DNA from: Chryseobacterium sp. 36-9
GTDB taxonomy: Bacteria; Bacteroidota; Bacteroidia; Flavobacteriales; Weeksellaceae
DNA length: 64,000 nt
Assembly (NCBI GenBank): GCA_001898785.1
Contig: MKVE01000017.1
Location: 317,491 to 381,490, forward strand
Reading direction: 5' to 3'
Positions 44,067-54,391 of the stretch are shown here, one piece after another. The position numbers and the translations under genes were made by a program. Each line of letters begins with the position of its first letter. Position 1 is the first letter of the stretch. Below the pieces are notes generated by a model. That model saw only the letters and a list, made by a program, of their open reading frames with translations. It was not told the DNA's origin and made no database searches.

Positions 44067-44118
44067 GAATAATAAATGCTTCCAAACTCATTAATTATTC
44101 AAATTTAAACAACAAAAA

Positions 44119-44562
44119 ATGGCTAAAAAAGTCTTTAAAATGGTAAAACTTCAGGTGAAAGGTGGCGCTGCTAACCCTTCTCCACCAGTAGGTCCGGCTT
44201 TGGGTTCTGCGGGTGTGAACATCATGGAGTTTTGTAAACAATTTAACGGAAGAACTCAGGATAAGCCTGGGCAAGTTTTGCCAGTAGTTATTACTGTGTA
44301 CGAAGACAAATCTTTTGAATTCGTAATCAAAACGCCTCCTGCTGCAATCCAGCTGATGGATGCTGCAAAGATCAAAGGAGGTTCCGGTGAACCAAACAGA
44401 AACAAAGTAGGTTCTGTGTCTTGGGATCAGGTAAAGAAAATCGCGGAAGATAAAATGGCAGACCTTAACTGCTTTACAATGGATTCTGCTCTTTCTATGG
44501 TTGCAGGTACTGCTAGATCTATGGGATTGAGAGTAACAGGAACTAAACCAACTAACGCTTAA
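44119..44562 (+). CDS. rplK: 50S ribosomal protein L11
   Basis: 147 residues. [29 protein letters not shown] is the conserved N-terminal domain; C-terminal [10 protein letters not shown] binds the GTPase-centre rRNA. First gene of rplKAJL. Confidence 0.98.
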   Translation: MAKKVFKMVKLQVKGGAANPSPPVGPALGSAGVNIMEFCKQFNGRTQDKPGQVLPVVITVYEDKSFEFVIKTPPAAIQLMDAAKIKGGSGEPNRNKVGSVSWDQVKKIAEDKMADLNCFTMDSALSMVAGTARSMGLRVTGTKPTNA

Positions 44563-44573
44563 AACTTAGAGAA

Positions 44574-45266
44574 ATGGCAAAATTAACGAAGAAGCAAAAA
44601 GAAGCTTTAAGCAAAGTAGAAAAAAACAAAATTTACAATCTTGACGAAGCATCTGCTTTGGTAAAAGAAGTGAATTTTGCAAAGTTTGACGCATCTGTGG
44701 ATATCGCTGTCAGACTAGGTGTAGATCCGAGAAAAGCAAACCAAATGGTAAGAGGTGTTGTATCTCTTCCTCACGGTACTGGTAAAGATGTTAAAGTATT
44801 GGCATTGGTAACTCCAGATAAAGAAGCTGAAGCTAAAGAAGCTGGCGCTGATTATGTAGGTCTTGATGAATACTTGCAAAAAATCAAAGAAGGTTGGACA
44901 GATGTTGACGTTATTGTAACTATGCCAGCTGTAATGGGTAAATTAGGACCATTAGGTAGGGTTTTAGGGCCAAGAGGTTTGATGCCAAATCCTAAGTCTG
45001 GAACTGTAACTATGGAAGTTGGTAAGGCTGTAACGGAAGTTAAGTCTGGTAAAATCGACTTCAAAGTGGATAAATATGGTATTATCCACGCAGGAATTGG
45101 AAAAGTGTCTTTTGATGCTGCTAAAATTAAGGAAAATGCTCAGGAATTAATCCAGACATTAATCAAGTTGAAGCCGACTGCTGCTAAAGGAACTTATGTG
45201 AAGAGTATCTATTTGTCTTCTACAATGAGTCCCGGAATTGCAATTGATACTAAATCTGTTAACTAA
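44574..45266 (+). CDS. rplA: 50S ribosomal protein L1
   Basis: 230 residues, full length. MPNPKSGTV in the middle and the C-terminal [13 protein letters not shown] region are typical. Forms the L1 stalk and likely represses its own operon through the leader at 44031. 11 bases after rplK. Confidence 0.98.
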   Translation: MAKLTKKQKEALSKVEKNKIYNLDEASALVKEVNFAKFDASVDIAVRLGVDPRKANQMVRGVVSLPHGTGKDVKVLALVTPDKEAEAKEAGADYVGLDEYLQKIKEGWTDVDVIVTMPAVMGKLGPLGRVLGPRGLMPNPKSGTVTMEVGKAVTEVKSGKIDFKVDKYGIIHAGIGKVSFDAAKIKENAQELIQTLIKLKPTAAKGTYVKSIYLSSTMSPGIAIDTKSVN

Positions 45267-45283
45267 TTTAAATCCTAAAGACA

Positions 45284-45889
45284 ATGACAAAAGACCAAAA
45301 AGTTGTAGCAATACAAGAGATCAAAGATTTGCTTGAGGGTGCAAAAGTAGTTTATGTAGCAGATCTGGAAGGATTGAACGCTGGAAAATCTTCTGATTTC
45401 AGAAGACAGGCTTTCAAACAAAATATCAAAGTAAAAGTTGTTAAAAATACACTTTTGCAAAAAGCAATGGAGCAGATTGAAGGTGTAGACTATTCAGAAA
45501 TGTTTAGTACTTTCAAAGGTAACTCTGCTGTAATGATTTCAGAAACAGCTAACGCTCCTGCAAAATTAATCAAAGACTTCAGAAAGAAAGAAGAAAAGCC
45601 GGCTCTTAAGTCTGCTTTTGTTCAGGAAACTTTCTATGTTGGTGACAATAACCTAGAGACTTTGGCTAACATCAAGTCTAGAGAAGAAATGATCGGTGAA
45701 ATCATCGGATTGCTTCAGTCTCCAATCAGAAACGTTCTTTCTGCGCTACAAAACAAACCGGAAACTGTTGAAGCTAAAGCTGAAGAAGCTGCACCTGCGG
45801 TAGAAGAAGCTAAAGAAGAAACTCCGGCAGCAGAAGAAGCTCCAGAAGCATCTGCTGAAAGCACAGAGGAAACTCCAAGTGCTGAATAA
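45284..45889 (+). CDS. rplJ: 50S ribosomal protein L10, extended C-terminus
   Basis: 201 residues, against about 165-175 usual. Residues 1-160 are a standard L10 (KVVYVADLEGLNAGKSSDFRRQ). After the L7/L12-binding helix the C-terminus continues for some 40 residues rich in Ala, Glu and Pro (AKAEEAAPAVEEAKEETPAAEE-type). Only 17 bases follow rplA, so there is no space for a classic L10 leader. Confidence 0.96.
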   Translation: MTKDQKVVAIQEIKDLLEGAKVVYVADLEGLNAGKSSDFRRQAFKQNIKVKVVKNTLLQKAMEQIEGVDYSEMFSTFKGNSAVMISETANAPAKLIKDFRKKEEKPALKSAFVQETFYVGDNNLETLANIKSREEMIGEIIGLLQSPIRNVLSALQNKPETVEAKAEEAAPAVEEAKEETPAAEEAPEASAESTEETPSAE

Positions 45890-45937
45890 TTACACTCAAA
45901 AAAATAAATAAAACATTCAACAAAAAACATTACAACA

Positions 45938-46306
45938 ATGTCAGAATTAAAAAATTTAGCTGAAACGCTAGTAAACTTAACAGTAAAAGACGTAAACGAA
46001 TTAGCTGCTATCCTTAAGGATGAGTATGGAATTGAACCAGCTGCTGCTGCAGTAGTAGTTGCTGCAGGTGGTGCAGGTGAAGCTGCTGAAGAAAAAACAG
46101 AATTCGATGTAATTCTTAAGTCTGCAGGTGCTTCTAAATTAGCTGTTGTTAAATTGGTAAAAGATTTAACTGGTGCTGGTCTTAAAGAAGCTAAAGATAT
46201 GGTAGATGGTGCTCCTGCTCCAATCAAGCAAGGTGTTCCAAAAGACGAAGCTGAAGCGCTTAAGAAGCAACTTGAAGAAGCTGGTGCTGAAGTAGAATTG
46301 AAGTAA
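45938..46306 (+). CDS. rplL: 50S ribosomal protein L7/L12
   Basis: 122 residues: N-terminal dimerisation helices, Ala-rich hinge ([18 protein letters not shown]), C-terminal factor-binding domain ending [16 protein letters not shown] strong terminator follows, so rpoB is not read from this promoter. Confidence 0.98.
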   Translation: MSELKNLAETLVNLTVKDVNELAAILKDEYGIEPAAAAVVVAAGGAGEAAEEKTEFDVILKSAGASKLAVVKLVKDLTGAGLKEAKDMVDGAPAPIKQGVPKDEAEALKKQLEEAGAEVELK

Positions 46307-46324
46307 TCATTACTCAATAATATC

Positions 46325-46359
46325 AAAAGCGACAAGTCAACGACTTGTCGCTTTTTTTT
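46325..46359 (+). terminator. Terminator after rplL
   Basis: AAAAGCGACAAGTC/GACTTGTCGCTTTT with AAC loop and T8, one of the strongest in the window. It cuts rplKAJL off from rpoBC. Confidence 0.92.
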
Positions 46360-46378
46360 ATGTTAAATTTTCTTATCA

Positions 46379-46411
46379 TTGGCTCATAAGTATTTATTTT
46401 TATTAATTTTG
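46379..46411 (+). promoter_or_regulatory. Promoter of the secreted-protein cassette
   Basis: TTG at 46379-46381, 22-base spacer and TAATTTTG at 46404-46411. Transcription is expected to start near 46418. Confidence 0.62.
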
Positions 46412-46477
46412 CAAAGTGAAAAAAAGTTTATTTCCTTTCTGTGAGAAAGTAAAAGATTAAGCCAGTATATCATTTAA

Positions 46478-47072
46478 ATGCTGGCAATTTTCTGTTTTAC
46501 TTACCTTTTTTTCATTTCTTTCTCTTTCTGCTCAGGAAATAAAACATGATGAGTCTGTTCCTGCAGCGGGGATTACTATCGTTGGAGACGCCGTTATCTA
46601 TTCCAAAGATGAAGCCTTCAATGAGCAAATATCAAAAAGCAAAAACTTACAGCAATATTCCAAAGTCATTAAAATTAATGATGATGAAATAAAGATTATT
46701 GCAAAAAATTCTGATGTACGGTCTTCTACAAAACAAAACTCCGAAAGAGCTAAATCTGAGAAGAAACTATTAGTTTCTAAGGAAAAAAAGACTAATGAAA
46801 TACCGGATTTACCTGAAAAAGAAATAGCTCTGAAAATTTCTAATGGTCTTGACGGTAGTCAGTTTCTGACAGGAACCGGTTCGGGAAATATTTCTTTCAT
46901 ATCTCCCAGTAACGATTATCATAGTGCTAAGCACTTTATAATTTATTATGAAAATTATTCGCGTTCATCATTAGACTTCTTATATTCTACCAATTATTTT
47001 TTTACAAATGATAGCTGTACATTACAGATTAAACTCGCTGCTTTTTCTGTAAGGCCACCTCCACAGATTTAA
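46478..47072 (+). pseudogene. Secreted protein gene frameshifted at a T7 run
   Basis: An open frame of 204 codons (46461-47072) contains no in-frame ATG, GTG or TTG at all, yet encodes a plausible exported protein (signal-like SFLSLSAQ, then EIKHDESVPAAGITIVGDAVIY). The ATG at 46478 lies in another frame and hits a stop at 46546. Removing one T from the seven at 46506-46512 joins the two frames, giving a proper signal peptide MLAIFCFTYLFSFLSLSAQ and a product of about 197 residues. Either a sequencing error, a recent mutation or a phase-variable switch. Family unknown. Confidence 0.6.
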
Positions 47073-47155
47073 TTGATCATAAGCTTTTTTACTAAACATT
47101 TTCTTTGGGAATAATTTCTCAAAGCAAATTATTCATTTATTAATAATAATCTTTT

Positions 47156-49603
47156 ATGAAAAAATTAAATCTACTTTTAATAGTAGTGGCTTTTTTATTG
47201 GGTAATCACTTGCTCTTTTCTCAAGCTGTTGATAGATTGTATTTATCCGTTTCTGCTACCGGTAGGGTATACGATGTTACTGGCGTACCGGCAACATTTC
47301 CTGCACCATTAACAACACCTAACTATTCTGGCAGTACTCCGGAAAGAATAAGTAACTTGGCGGTAGGTTATGATACGCCTGCAGGTAACCCTACAGGTTT
47401 GGTTTTTATTCATTCCAATACTGCAGCTGGAAGTACAATATATAAAAATACTGTTTCTACAGGTCAGAGTATTCCTGCAGCAGGTCCACTTATTGGTGGT
47501 ATAGGAACTAATAATGTCCCTAAAACTGATGGAAACCCTTCTGGAGTAACTTATGGTTTTAGTAATACGACTAAAAATTTGTATCAAATTTATCCTACAT
47601 ATTCAAATTTAGGAACTGTAACTGGTGATGCTGCCTGGAATGGAACAGGAGGTAATACTTCAACTATTTGGGCAACAGATACATTTTTTGATTATCAGAA
47701 CTTTATATATGTTATTTTACAAAATACGACAAACGGTACAACGTTTACGAGATACCTCTATAGAATCGATCCTGTTGCCTTAACTGCTACAAGAGTTACT
47801 ACCATTACTGGCCCAGTTGGTACATATACAGCTACAACAACTAACAGTAGTAGTACGACCGTAGGTAACGTTAGAGGTTTGGCTTATCTGAATGGATTAG
47901 TATATGCGGTTTCGGTAAATAATGATACGCAATTAAATTTCTACAGTATTAATATTTCTACAGGTGCCTCCACTTTTTTACGAACGTATACAGGGTTTAC
48001 TGGCCTTAATGCAACTAATCAGGATTTGGCATCGGTACCATATTATATCCCTTTCATTTTTAACTGTGGTGGAGCATCAATTGTGGAAACTACACCTTTT
48101 GTTGCAGGTGTAAGTTCTACGAAAACTCTTAGAGTGCCGATTTCTACAGTTTATGGTCCGGGAACATATAGAATTAATATTTCCGGGACAGATTTTGCGA
48201 CCAGTTTCACGGATGTTAACGTAACTTCAACGACAACATATATTGATATTCCGGTTACTTATAATGGTACCGGTAGCAATGGTACAAGAACACTTACTTA
48301 TAATATTAACGGAAGTACAACTACCTGTGATTTTAATGCTGTTATTGAACGTGATCTTGATGGGGACGGTATCCCGGATATACTGGATTTAGATTCTGAT
48401 AATGATGGTATTCTAGATATTTTCGAATGTCCGGAAAGTGTGGTGGATGTTAATTACAGTGTTGCGGATGGTAATACTTACACTTTTAACGCACCAGCAG
48501 CGGATTTAGGTTTTATTTTCGATGTTTATACACTTGATAATTCATTTAATTTGAATATTAATGGTGTTGATCTTTCAACTTCGAAACTAGAGTTTCAGCC
48601 GGATCAGACTGATAACGTGAGGTTTGTTGACGGGGCAACTTATGGTAACGGAACTGTTCCTCAGATTTATAACATGACAGGAAATGCTACTAATCCACTT
48701 GTTAGAATTATTATTCACAAGAATGGCTCTGTGAGTATGTATGGAAGTAAAACAAGTGGAGGGCAGCTTTACCCTTTACAATTATACAATGGGAATACTT
48801 TTAATACAATTACCTGGAACAGAACTGGATCCAACTCTATCGTCCTAAGTCAGTTAGTTGTGGGGCCTACATATATTACAGGTCGTGGAAATGGTGTTAA
48901 AAATGGATTCTGCGATCCTGATTCAGATGGGATTTCTAATCAATTTGATGTAGATAGTGATGGTGATGGTTGCCCCGATGCAATCGAAGGCAGTGAAGCT
49001 GTTCGTTATGATCAGGTTCATAGATTAACATTGCCTAATACCGACGCAAATTATGCTTATCGAGGTCAGATTAAGACTACTTATAATGGTGTGACTACGG
49101 GCACGCCAGCTCAGATTATAAGCACATCTGCTTCTTCTAGCGGAGTGCCGCAATTGGTTAATTACGCAAACTACAACTTTAATTCTACTACAAATCCTTC
49201 CAATCTGGCTGGTATTGTTGACAATACGGATGGAACATCGGATATAGGGCAAGGTATAGGCACTTCCCAAAATGCGGCAGCTACTGATGCCGAATGTGGA
49301 AGATGTTTCCGTCCGGCAACTACATCTGGAACAACTTTGCCAACTAACCACGGAATTACGGCTCTTTCCAGAGCAGGAGGTAATACAAGTGATTGGCCGA
49401 CCAAAGTGAACGGTGCTTATACAGCTTTAGATGCAAAAACAAAAGGTTTTGTAATCAATAGAGTTCCGACATCTGCTCTTAGTTCAATTACGCCAGTGGT
49501 TGGAATGCTGGTGTATGATACAACAGCTAACTGTCTCAAGATGTATGACGGTACAGGATGGTTCTGCTACACAAAACAAACTTGTAACGATTTTAACCAA
49601 TAA
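47156..49603 (+). CDS. Large secreted protein with calcium-binding repeats
   Basis: 815 residues. Signal peptide ending LLFSQ. About 25-300 form a Gly/Thr/Asn-rich beta domain (LYLSVSATGRVYDVTG, propeller-like). Two thrombospondin-type-3-like acidic clusters, DLDGDGIPDILDLDSDNDG (about 400-418) and DPDSDGISNQFDVDSDGDG (about 588-606), should bind calcium. The C-terminus VGMLVYDTTANCLKMYDGTGW is shared with the next gene. No type IX sorting domain is visible. Probable surface or matrix protein; role unknown. Confidence 0.78.
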   Translation: MKKLNLLLIVVAFLLGNHLLFSQAVDRLYLSVSATGRVYDVTGVPATFPAPLTTPNYSGSTPERISNLAVGYDTPAGNPTGLVFIHSNTAAGSTIYKNTVSTGQSIPAAGPLIGGIGTNNVPKTDGNPSGVTYGFSNTTKNLYQIYPTYSNLGTVTGDAAWNGTGGNTSTIWATDTFFDYQNFIYVILQNTTNGTTFTRYLYRIDPVALTATRVTTITGPVGTYTATTTNSSSTTVGNVRGLAYLNGLVYAVSVNNDTQLNFYSINISTGASTFLRTYTGFTGLNATNQDLASVPYYIPFIFNCGGASIVETTPFVAGVSSTKTLRVPISTVYGPGTYRINISGTDFATSFTDVNVTSTTTYIDIPVTYNGTGSNGTRTLTYNINGSTTTCDFNAVIERDLDGDGIPDILDLDSDNDGILDIFECPESVVDVNYSVADGNTYTFNAPAADLGFIFDVYTLDNSFNLNINGVDLSTSKLEFQPDQTDNVRFVDGATYGNGTVPQIYNMTGNATNPLVRIIIHKNGSVSMYGSKTSGGQLYPLQLYNGNTFNTITWNRTGSNSIVLSQLVVGPTYITGRGNGVKNGFCDPDSDGISNQFDVDSDGDGCPDAIEGSEAVRYDQVHRLTLPNTDANYAYRGQIKTTYNGVTTGTPAQIISTSASSSGVPQLVNYANYNFNSTTNPSNLAGIVDNTDGTSDIGQGIGTSQNAAATDAECGRCFRPATTSGTTLPTNHGITALSRAGGNTSDWPTKVNGAYTALDAKTKGFVINRVPTSALSSITPVVGMLVYDTTANCLKMYDGTGWFCYTKQTCNDFNQ

Positions 49604-49609
49604 AAAAAT

Positions 49610-50176
49610 ATGAAAACATATATAGTATCATTAGTAATATTGATTTCAGGGATTAGCTTTGGTCAGGTCACGATTGGAAAATCAAGTCCTTACACTCCGG
49701 CTAATGCAACAGTGTCTTTAGAGTTTGGAAATGCTAGTGGTGGCGCGAGAGGAATAGTTTTACCTTGGGTAACAGCGGCTGCGAATGTGGCATCTGCAGT
49801 TCCTGGTACTTTGATTTTCGATAGCAATGATCAGAAAGTTAAATTCGGTACATCCACAACAGCTAATGCAACCACAGTAGCTAGCTGGACGGATTTGTCT
49901 GCGGGTGCATATACGCCGACAACAGCTAATGTTCCTGATGCCAATGCTGAAAATTCTGCAGCTAAAACTTTAATCGGAGGTAATCCCGCGACAGATACAA
50001 CTCCGGGGATATTGGTGTTAGGTGATGCCAATAAAGCGATGGTCTTGCCAAGAGTGAATTCCTACACCGACATCGTCAATCCAACTGCAGGAATGATGGT
50101 GTATGTCACAGGAACAACGCCTCAGCAATTGGCTGTTTATAATGGTAGAGAATGGTCTTTCTGGACTAAGCCATAA
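49610..50176 (+). CDS. Secreted protein sharing the C-terminal module
   Basis: 188 residues: signal peptide ISGISFGQ, a Thr/Ala/Asn-rich body with low charge and few Cys, and a C-terminus MVLPRVNSYTDIVNPTAGMMVY followed by LAVYNGREWSFWTK that aligns with the end of the previous protein (shown shortened). It follows that gene by 6 bases, so they form an operon. Not a recognised family. Confidence 0.75.
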   Translation: MKTYIVSLVILISGISFGQVTIGKSSPYTPANATVSLEFGNASGGARGIVLPWVTAAANVASAVPGTLIFDSNDQKVKFGTSTTANATTVASWTDLSAGAYTPTTANVPDANAENSAAKTLIGGNPATDTTPGILVLGDANKAMVLPRVNSYTDIVNPTAGMMVYVTGTTPQQLAVYNGREWSFWTKP

Positions 50177-50197
50177 ATTTTTAAATCTAAATATTTC

Positions 50198-50228
50198 TAA
50201 ACCACTTCTTTGCGAAGTGGTTTTTTTT
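50198..50228 (+). terminator. Terminator of the cassette
   Basis: AAACCACTTC/GAAGTGGTTT with TTTGC loop and T8. Overlaps by two bases with the next promoter. Confidence 0.9.
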
Positions 50229-50257
50229 GTATATATGAATTTTTTTACTTAAATTTG
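50227..50257 (+). promoter_or_regulatory. Promoter of rpoBC
   Basis: TTG at 50227-50229, 20-base spacer, TAAATTTG at 50250-50257. Start of transcription is predicted near 50264. Confidence 0.72.
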
Positions 50258-50264
50258 CAGTTCT

Positions 50265-50483
50265 TTTGGCGCTAATAATTAATATACTGTAATCAATATG
50301 TAACTCTTTCATTTTATGAAAGAGGATTTCTTGTTTATATATTTTAATTACGCCTTTAGAAAATAAAAATATTTTGCACTACTCCGTGAAAAGATATACC
50401 GGCGTTGCAGTTAGAAATTAGAATTAAGAACAAAGATTCAAGAATCAAGACTTCTTCTGATAGCGCCAAACATCAAAAGTCTT
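50265..50483 (+). ncRNA. Candidate structured leader RNA of rpoBC
   Basis: TTTGGCGCTA (50265-50274) is the exact reverse complement of TAGCGCCAAA (50461-50470), closing a domain of about 206 bases. Inside are a 9-bp hairpin CTCTTTCAT/ATGAAAGAG (50304-50324) and ACGCC/GGCGT (50349-50353 with 50401-50405). A rival hairpin AAGACTT/AAGTCTT (50447-50453 with 50477-50483) loops out the 3' arm of the closing stem. A pyrimidine- and A/T-rich stretch leads on to rpoB at 50564. No known riboswitch is recognised. Confidence 0.55.
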
Positions 50484-50563
50484 TCTCTTTTTCTTTCTCT
50501 TTATCTGGTTTCTGATATTTTTTTTAAACAAAATATTTTTTAACCCTTTTTTCTTATAATTTT

Positions 50564-53500
50564 ATGAGTAAAACACAGGCCGCTCCTAAAGTTCAAGGTA
50601 ATGAGAGAATTAACTTTTCTTCCGCGAAAGGTAAAATCGAAACACCTGACTTTTTGGACATCCAAATCCAGTCTTTCAAGGAGTTTTTCCAGTTAGACAC
50701 GCTTCCTGAAGAACGACAAAAAGAATCTCTTTACAAAACGTTTCAGGAAAATTTTCCAATTACAGATTCTAGAAACCAGTTTGTACTGGAGTTTTTAGAT
50801 TATCTTGTAGACTCTCCACGTTACTCTATTGATGAGTGCGTAGAAAGAGGATTGACTTATTCAGTTCCTCTAAAAGCTAGACTTAAATTGTATTGTACAG
50901 ACCCTGAACACGAGGATTTTCAAACTGTGGTTCAGGATGTATATTTAGGTCCGGTTCCTTATATGACACCTTCTGGTTCATTTATTATCAATGGGGCAGA
51001 GCGTGTGATCGTAACTCAGTTACACAGATCTCCGGGGGTATTCTTCGGACAGACTTACCACGCCAACGGAACCAAATTGTACTATTCAAGAATTATCCCT
51101 TTCAAAGGATCTTGGATGGAATTTACAACCGATATCAACAGCGTTATGTACGCTTATATCGACCGTAAGAAAAAATTACCTTTAACAACATTACTAAGAG
51201 CAATCGGTTACGAATCTGATAAAGAGATTCTTCAGATTTTTGACCTGGCAGAAGAAGTGAAAGTTTCTAAAGCGGCTCTTAAAAAAGTAGAAGGTAGAAC
51301 TTTGGCTGCGAGAGTATTGAACACTTGGTTCGAAGACTTCGTAGACGAGGATACAGGTGAGGTTGTTTCTATCGAAAGAAACGAGATCATCCTAGACAGA
51401 GAAACTGTTCTTGAAAAAGAGCACCTTGATATTATTTTGGATTCCGGAGTTAAGTCTATCTTGATTCACAAAGAAAATTCCAACGAATTCTCTATCATCC
51501 AGAATACATTACAAAAAGACCCTACTAACTCTGAAAAAGAAGCGGTAGAGTACATCTATCGTCAGTTAAGAAATGCTGATGCGCCGGATGAGGAAACTGC
51601 AAGAGGAATCATTGAAAAATTATTCTTCTCCGAGCAGAGATATTCATTAGGTGAAGTTGGTCGTTACAGATTGAACAAAAAATTAGGTCTTAACATTTCT
51701 GAAGATAATCAGGTTTTGACGAAAGAAGATATCATCTCTATCGTAAAACACTTGATCGAATTGGTTAACTCTAAGGCTGAAGTTGATGATATCGACCACT
51801 TATCAAACAGAAGAATCAAAACTGTTGGTGAGCAATTGTCAGGTCAGTTTGGTGTAGGTCTTTCCAGAATTGCCAGAACAATCAAAGAAAGAATGAACGT
51901 TAGAGATAACGAGATCTTTACACCACTTGATTTGGTTAATGCTAAGACATTAACATCAGTGATCAATTCATTCTTCGGAACTAACCAGCTTTCTCAGTTC
52001 ATGGACCAGACCAATCCGCTTTCAGAAATCACGCACAAGCGTAGACTTTCTGCACTAGGGCCTGGTGGTTTATCAAGAGAAAGAGCAGGTTTTGAGGTTC
52101 GAGACGTTCACCACACACACTACGGTAGAATTTGTCCGATCGAAACACCGGAAGGACCAAACATCGGTTTGATTTCTTCTTTGGGTATGTATGCAAAAAT
52201 TAACAACCTTGGTTTTATCGAGACACCATATAGAAAAGTAGAGGATGGAAAAGTAGATCTTCAGGCTAAACCGATATATCTGAATGCAGAAGATGAAGAA
52301 AACCGAGTAATTGCTCAGGCAAACGTAGCTTTGAGTGATGACGGTAACTTCGAAACGGACAGAATTATTGCTCGTTTGGACGGAGATTATCCTGTTGTAG
52401 AACCTCAGCAGGTAGATTTGATAGACGTTGCTCCTAACCAGATTTCCGGTATCTCTGCATCATTAATTCCTTTCTTGGAGCATGATGATGCGAACCGTGC
52501 ATTGATGGGATCTAACATGATGCGTCAGGCTGTTCCATTATTGAAACCTCAGGCGCCAATTGTTGGTACTGGTTTGGAAAAACAAGTCGCAAAAGATTCT
52601 AGAATCTTAATCAATGCTGAAGGAAATGGTGTTGTAGAATATGTTGATGCTGAGAGAATTGTAATTAAATACGAAAGAAGCGAGGAAGATGACTTGGTTA
52701 ACTTCGATTCTGCAACTAAAACTTACAACTTAACTAAGTTCAGAAAAACCAACCAGAGTACAACGATTACATTGAGACCAAACGTAAGAGTTGGTGATAC
52801 AGTGGAAAAAGGTCAGGTCCTTTGTGACGGTTATGCTACTGAGAACGGAGAATTGGCTCTTGGTAGAAATTTAGTAGTTGCATTTATGCCTTGGAAAGGT
52901 TACAACTTCGAGGATGCGATCGTAATCAATGAAAAAGTTGTTCGTGAAGACTGGTTCACTTCTATTCACGTTGATGAATATTCTTTGGAAGTTCGTGATA
53001 CCAAATTAGGTATGGAAGAATTGACAGCAGATATTCCGAACGTTTCTGAAGAAGCGACTAAAGATCTCGATGAGAACGGTATGATCCGTATCGGTGCAGA
53101 AGTGAAGCCTGGTGATATCCTTATCGGTAAAATCACACCTAAAGGTGAATCTGATCCAACGCCGGAAGAAAAATTACTTAGAGCGATCTTCGGGGACAAA
53201 GCTGGTGACGTAAAAGATGCTTCTCTTAAGGCAGATTCTTCTCTTAGAGGAGTTGTTATCAACAAAAAATTGTTCTCCAGAAACATCAAGGACAAAAAGA
53301 AAAGAAGCGAAGAAAAAATCAAGTTGGAGGAAATCGAAAATACTTACAAAAATAAGTTTGACGATTTAAGAAATACTTTGATTGACAAGTTGAATACTTT
53401 AGTTTCCGGTAAAACTTCTCAAGGTGTGAAAAACGATCTTGATGAAGAAGTAATCGGTAAAGGAACCAAGTTCACTTTGAAGTTGCTTCAGTCTGTTGAA

Positions 53501-54391
53501 GATTATGTAAACATCAGTGGTTCTGACTGGACTGTTGATGCTGACAAAAATGAATTGATCAAGCAGTTGATCCATAATTATAAAATTAAATACAACGATC
53601 TTTCGGGCGTTAAAAACCGTGAGAAGTTTGCATTATCTATCGGAGACGAGTTACCTGCAGGTATTATCAAATTAGCTAAAGTTTACATCGCTAAGAAACG
53701 TAAACTGAATGTTGGTGATAAAATGGCTGGTCGTCACGGTAACAAAGGTATCGTTTCAAGAATCGTTCGTGAAGAAGATATGCCGTTCCTTGAGGATGGA
53801 ACACCGGTAGATATCGTACTGAATCCACTTGGGGTACCTTCTCGTATGAACATCGGGCAGATCTACGAAACTGTTCTTGGATGGGCTGGTAAGCAGTTAG
53901 GTTTGAAATTCGCTACACCAATCTTTGACGGTGCTAGCTTAGAACAAATCACTGAATATACAGACCAGGCAGGTCTTCCTAAATTCGGAAACACACACCT
54001 TTATGACGGTGGTACAGGTGAGAGATTTACTCAGCCTGCAACGGTTGGTGTGATCTATATGTTGAAGTTAGGACACATGGTAGATGATAAGATGCACGCA
54101 CGTTCTATCGGACCTTACTCATTGATTACGCAACAGCCATTAGGAGGTAAAGCGCAATTCGGAGGTCAGAGATTTGGAGAGATGGAGGTTTGGGCTCTTG
54201 AAGCATTCGGAGCGTCTAATATCCTTAGAGAAATCCTGACAGTGAAGTCGGATGACGTGATTGGTAGAGCAAAAACTTACGAAGCGATTGCAAAAGGTGA
54301 AGCAATGCCAGAACCTGGTATTCCGGAATCTTTCAACGTATTACTTCACGAGTTACAAGGTCTTGGACTTGATGTAAGACTTGAAGAATAA
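50564..54391 (+). CDS. rpoB: DNA-directed RNA polymerase subunit beta
   Basis: 1275 residues, full length. Contains the rifampicin-region block [31 protein letters not shown] (quoted here only as [20 protein letters not shown]), the PETPNIGL-type loop, and GRHGNKG near the C-terminal third. No resistance-type change at the usual Rif positions is obvious, which would need alignment. Starts a transcript of its own, apart from rplKAJL. Confidence 0.98.
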   Translation: MSKTQAAPKVQGNERINFSSAKGKIETPDFLDIQIQSFKEFFQLDTLPEERQKESLYKTFQENFPITDSRNQFVLEFLDYLVDSPRYSIDECVERGLTYSVPLKARLKLYCTDPEHEDFQTVVQDVYLGPVPYMTPSGSFIINGAERVIVTQLHRSPGVFFGQTYHANGTKLYYSRIIPFKGSWMEFTTDINSVMYAYIDRKKKLPLTTLLRAIGYESDKEILQIFDLAEEVKVSKAALKKVEGRTLAARVLNTWFEDFVDEDTGEVVSIERNEIILDRETVLEKEHLDIILDSGVKSILIHKENSNEFSIIQNTLQKDPTNSEKEAVEYIYRQLRNADAPDEETARGIIEKLFFSEQRYSLGEVGRYRLNKKLGLNISEDNQVLTKEDIISIVKHLIELVNSKAEVDDIDHLSNRRIKTVGEQLSGQFGVGLSRIARTIKERMNVRDNEIFTPLDLVNAKTLTSVINSFFGTNQLSQFMDQTNPLSEITHKRRLSALGPGGLSRERAGFEVRDVHHTHYGRICPIETPEGPNIGLISSLGMYAKINNLGFIETPYRKVEDGKVDLQAKPIYLNAEDEENRVIAQANVALSDDGNFETDRIIARLDGDYPVVEPQQVDLIDVAPNQISGISASLIPFLEHDDANRALMGSNMMRQAVPLLKPQAPIVGTGLEKQVAKDSRILINAEGNGVVEYVDAERIVIKYERSEEDDLVNFDSATKTYNLTKFRKTNQSTTITLRPNVRVGDTVEKGQVLCDGYATENGELALGRNLVVAFMPWKGYNFEDAIVINEKVVREDWFTSIHVDEYSLEVRDTKLGMEELTADIPNVSEEATKDLDENGMIRIGAEVKPGDILIGKITPKGESDPTPEEKLLRAIFGDKAGDVKDASLKADSSLRGVVINKKLFSRNIKDKKKRSEEKIKLEEIENTYKNKFDDLRNTLIDKLNTLVSGKTSQGVKNDLDEEVIGKGTKFTLKLLQSVEDYVNISGSDWTVDADKNELIKQLIHNYKIKYNDLSGVKNREKFALSIGDELPAGIIKLAKVYIAKKRKLNVGDKMAGRHGNKGIVSRIVREEDMPFLEDGTPVDIVLNPLGVPSRMNIGQIYETVLGWAGKQLGLKFATPIFDGASLEQITEYTDQAGLPKFGNTHLYDGGTGERFTQPATVGVIYMLKLGHMVDDKMHARSIGPYSLITQQPLGGKAQFGGQRFGEMEVWALEAFGASNILREILTVKSDDVIGRAKTYEAIAKGEAMPEPGIPESFNVLLHELQGLGLDVRLEE

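Noticed and set aside
45715-46335. 206-codon antisense frame across rplJ/rplL
   Set aside because: Ala/Ser-rich mirror of the Ala/Glu-rich genes on the other strand; no promoter or own start context.
46416-46460. GTG-started 14-codon peptide MKKSLFPFCEKVKD before the frameshifted gene
   Set aside because: It coincides with the predicted transcription start and has no support as a leader peptide.
52966-53322. 118-codon antisense frame in rpoB
   Set aside because: Inside a conserved gene, low-complexity Ser/Leu product, no promoter.
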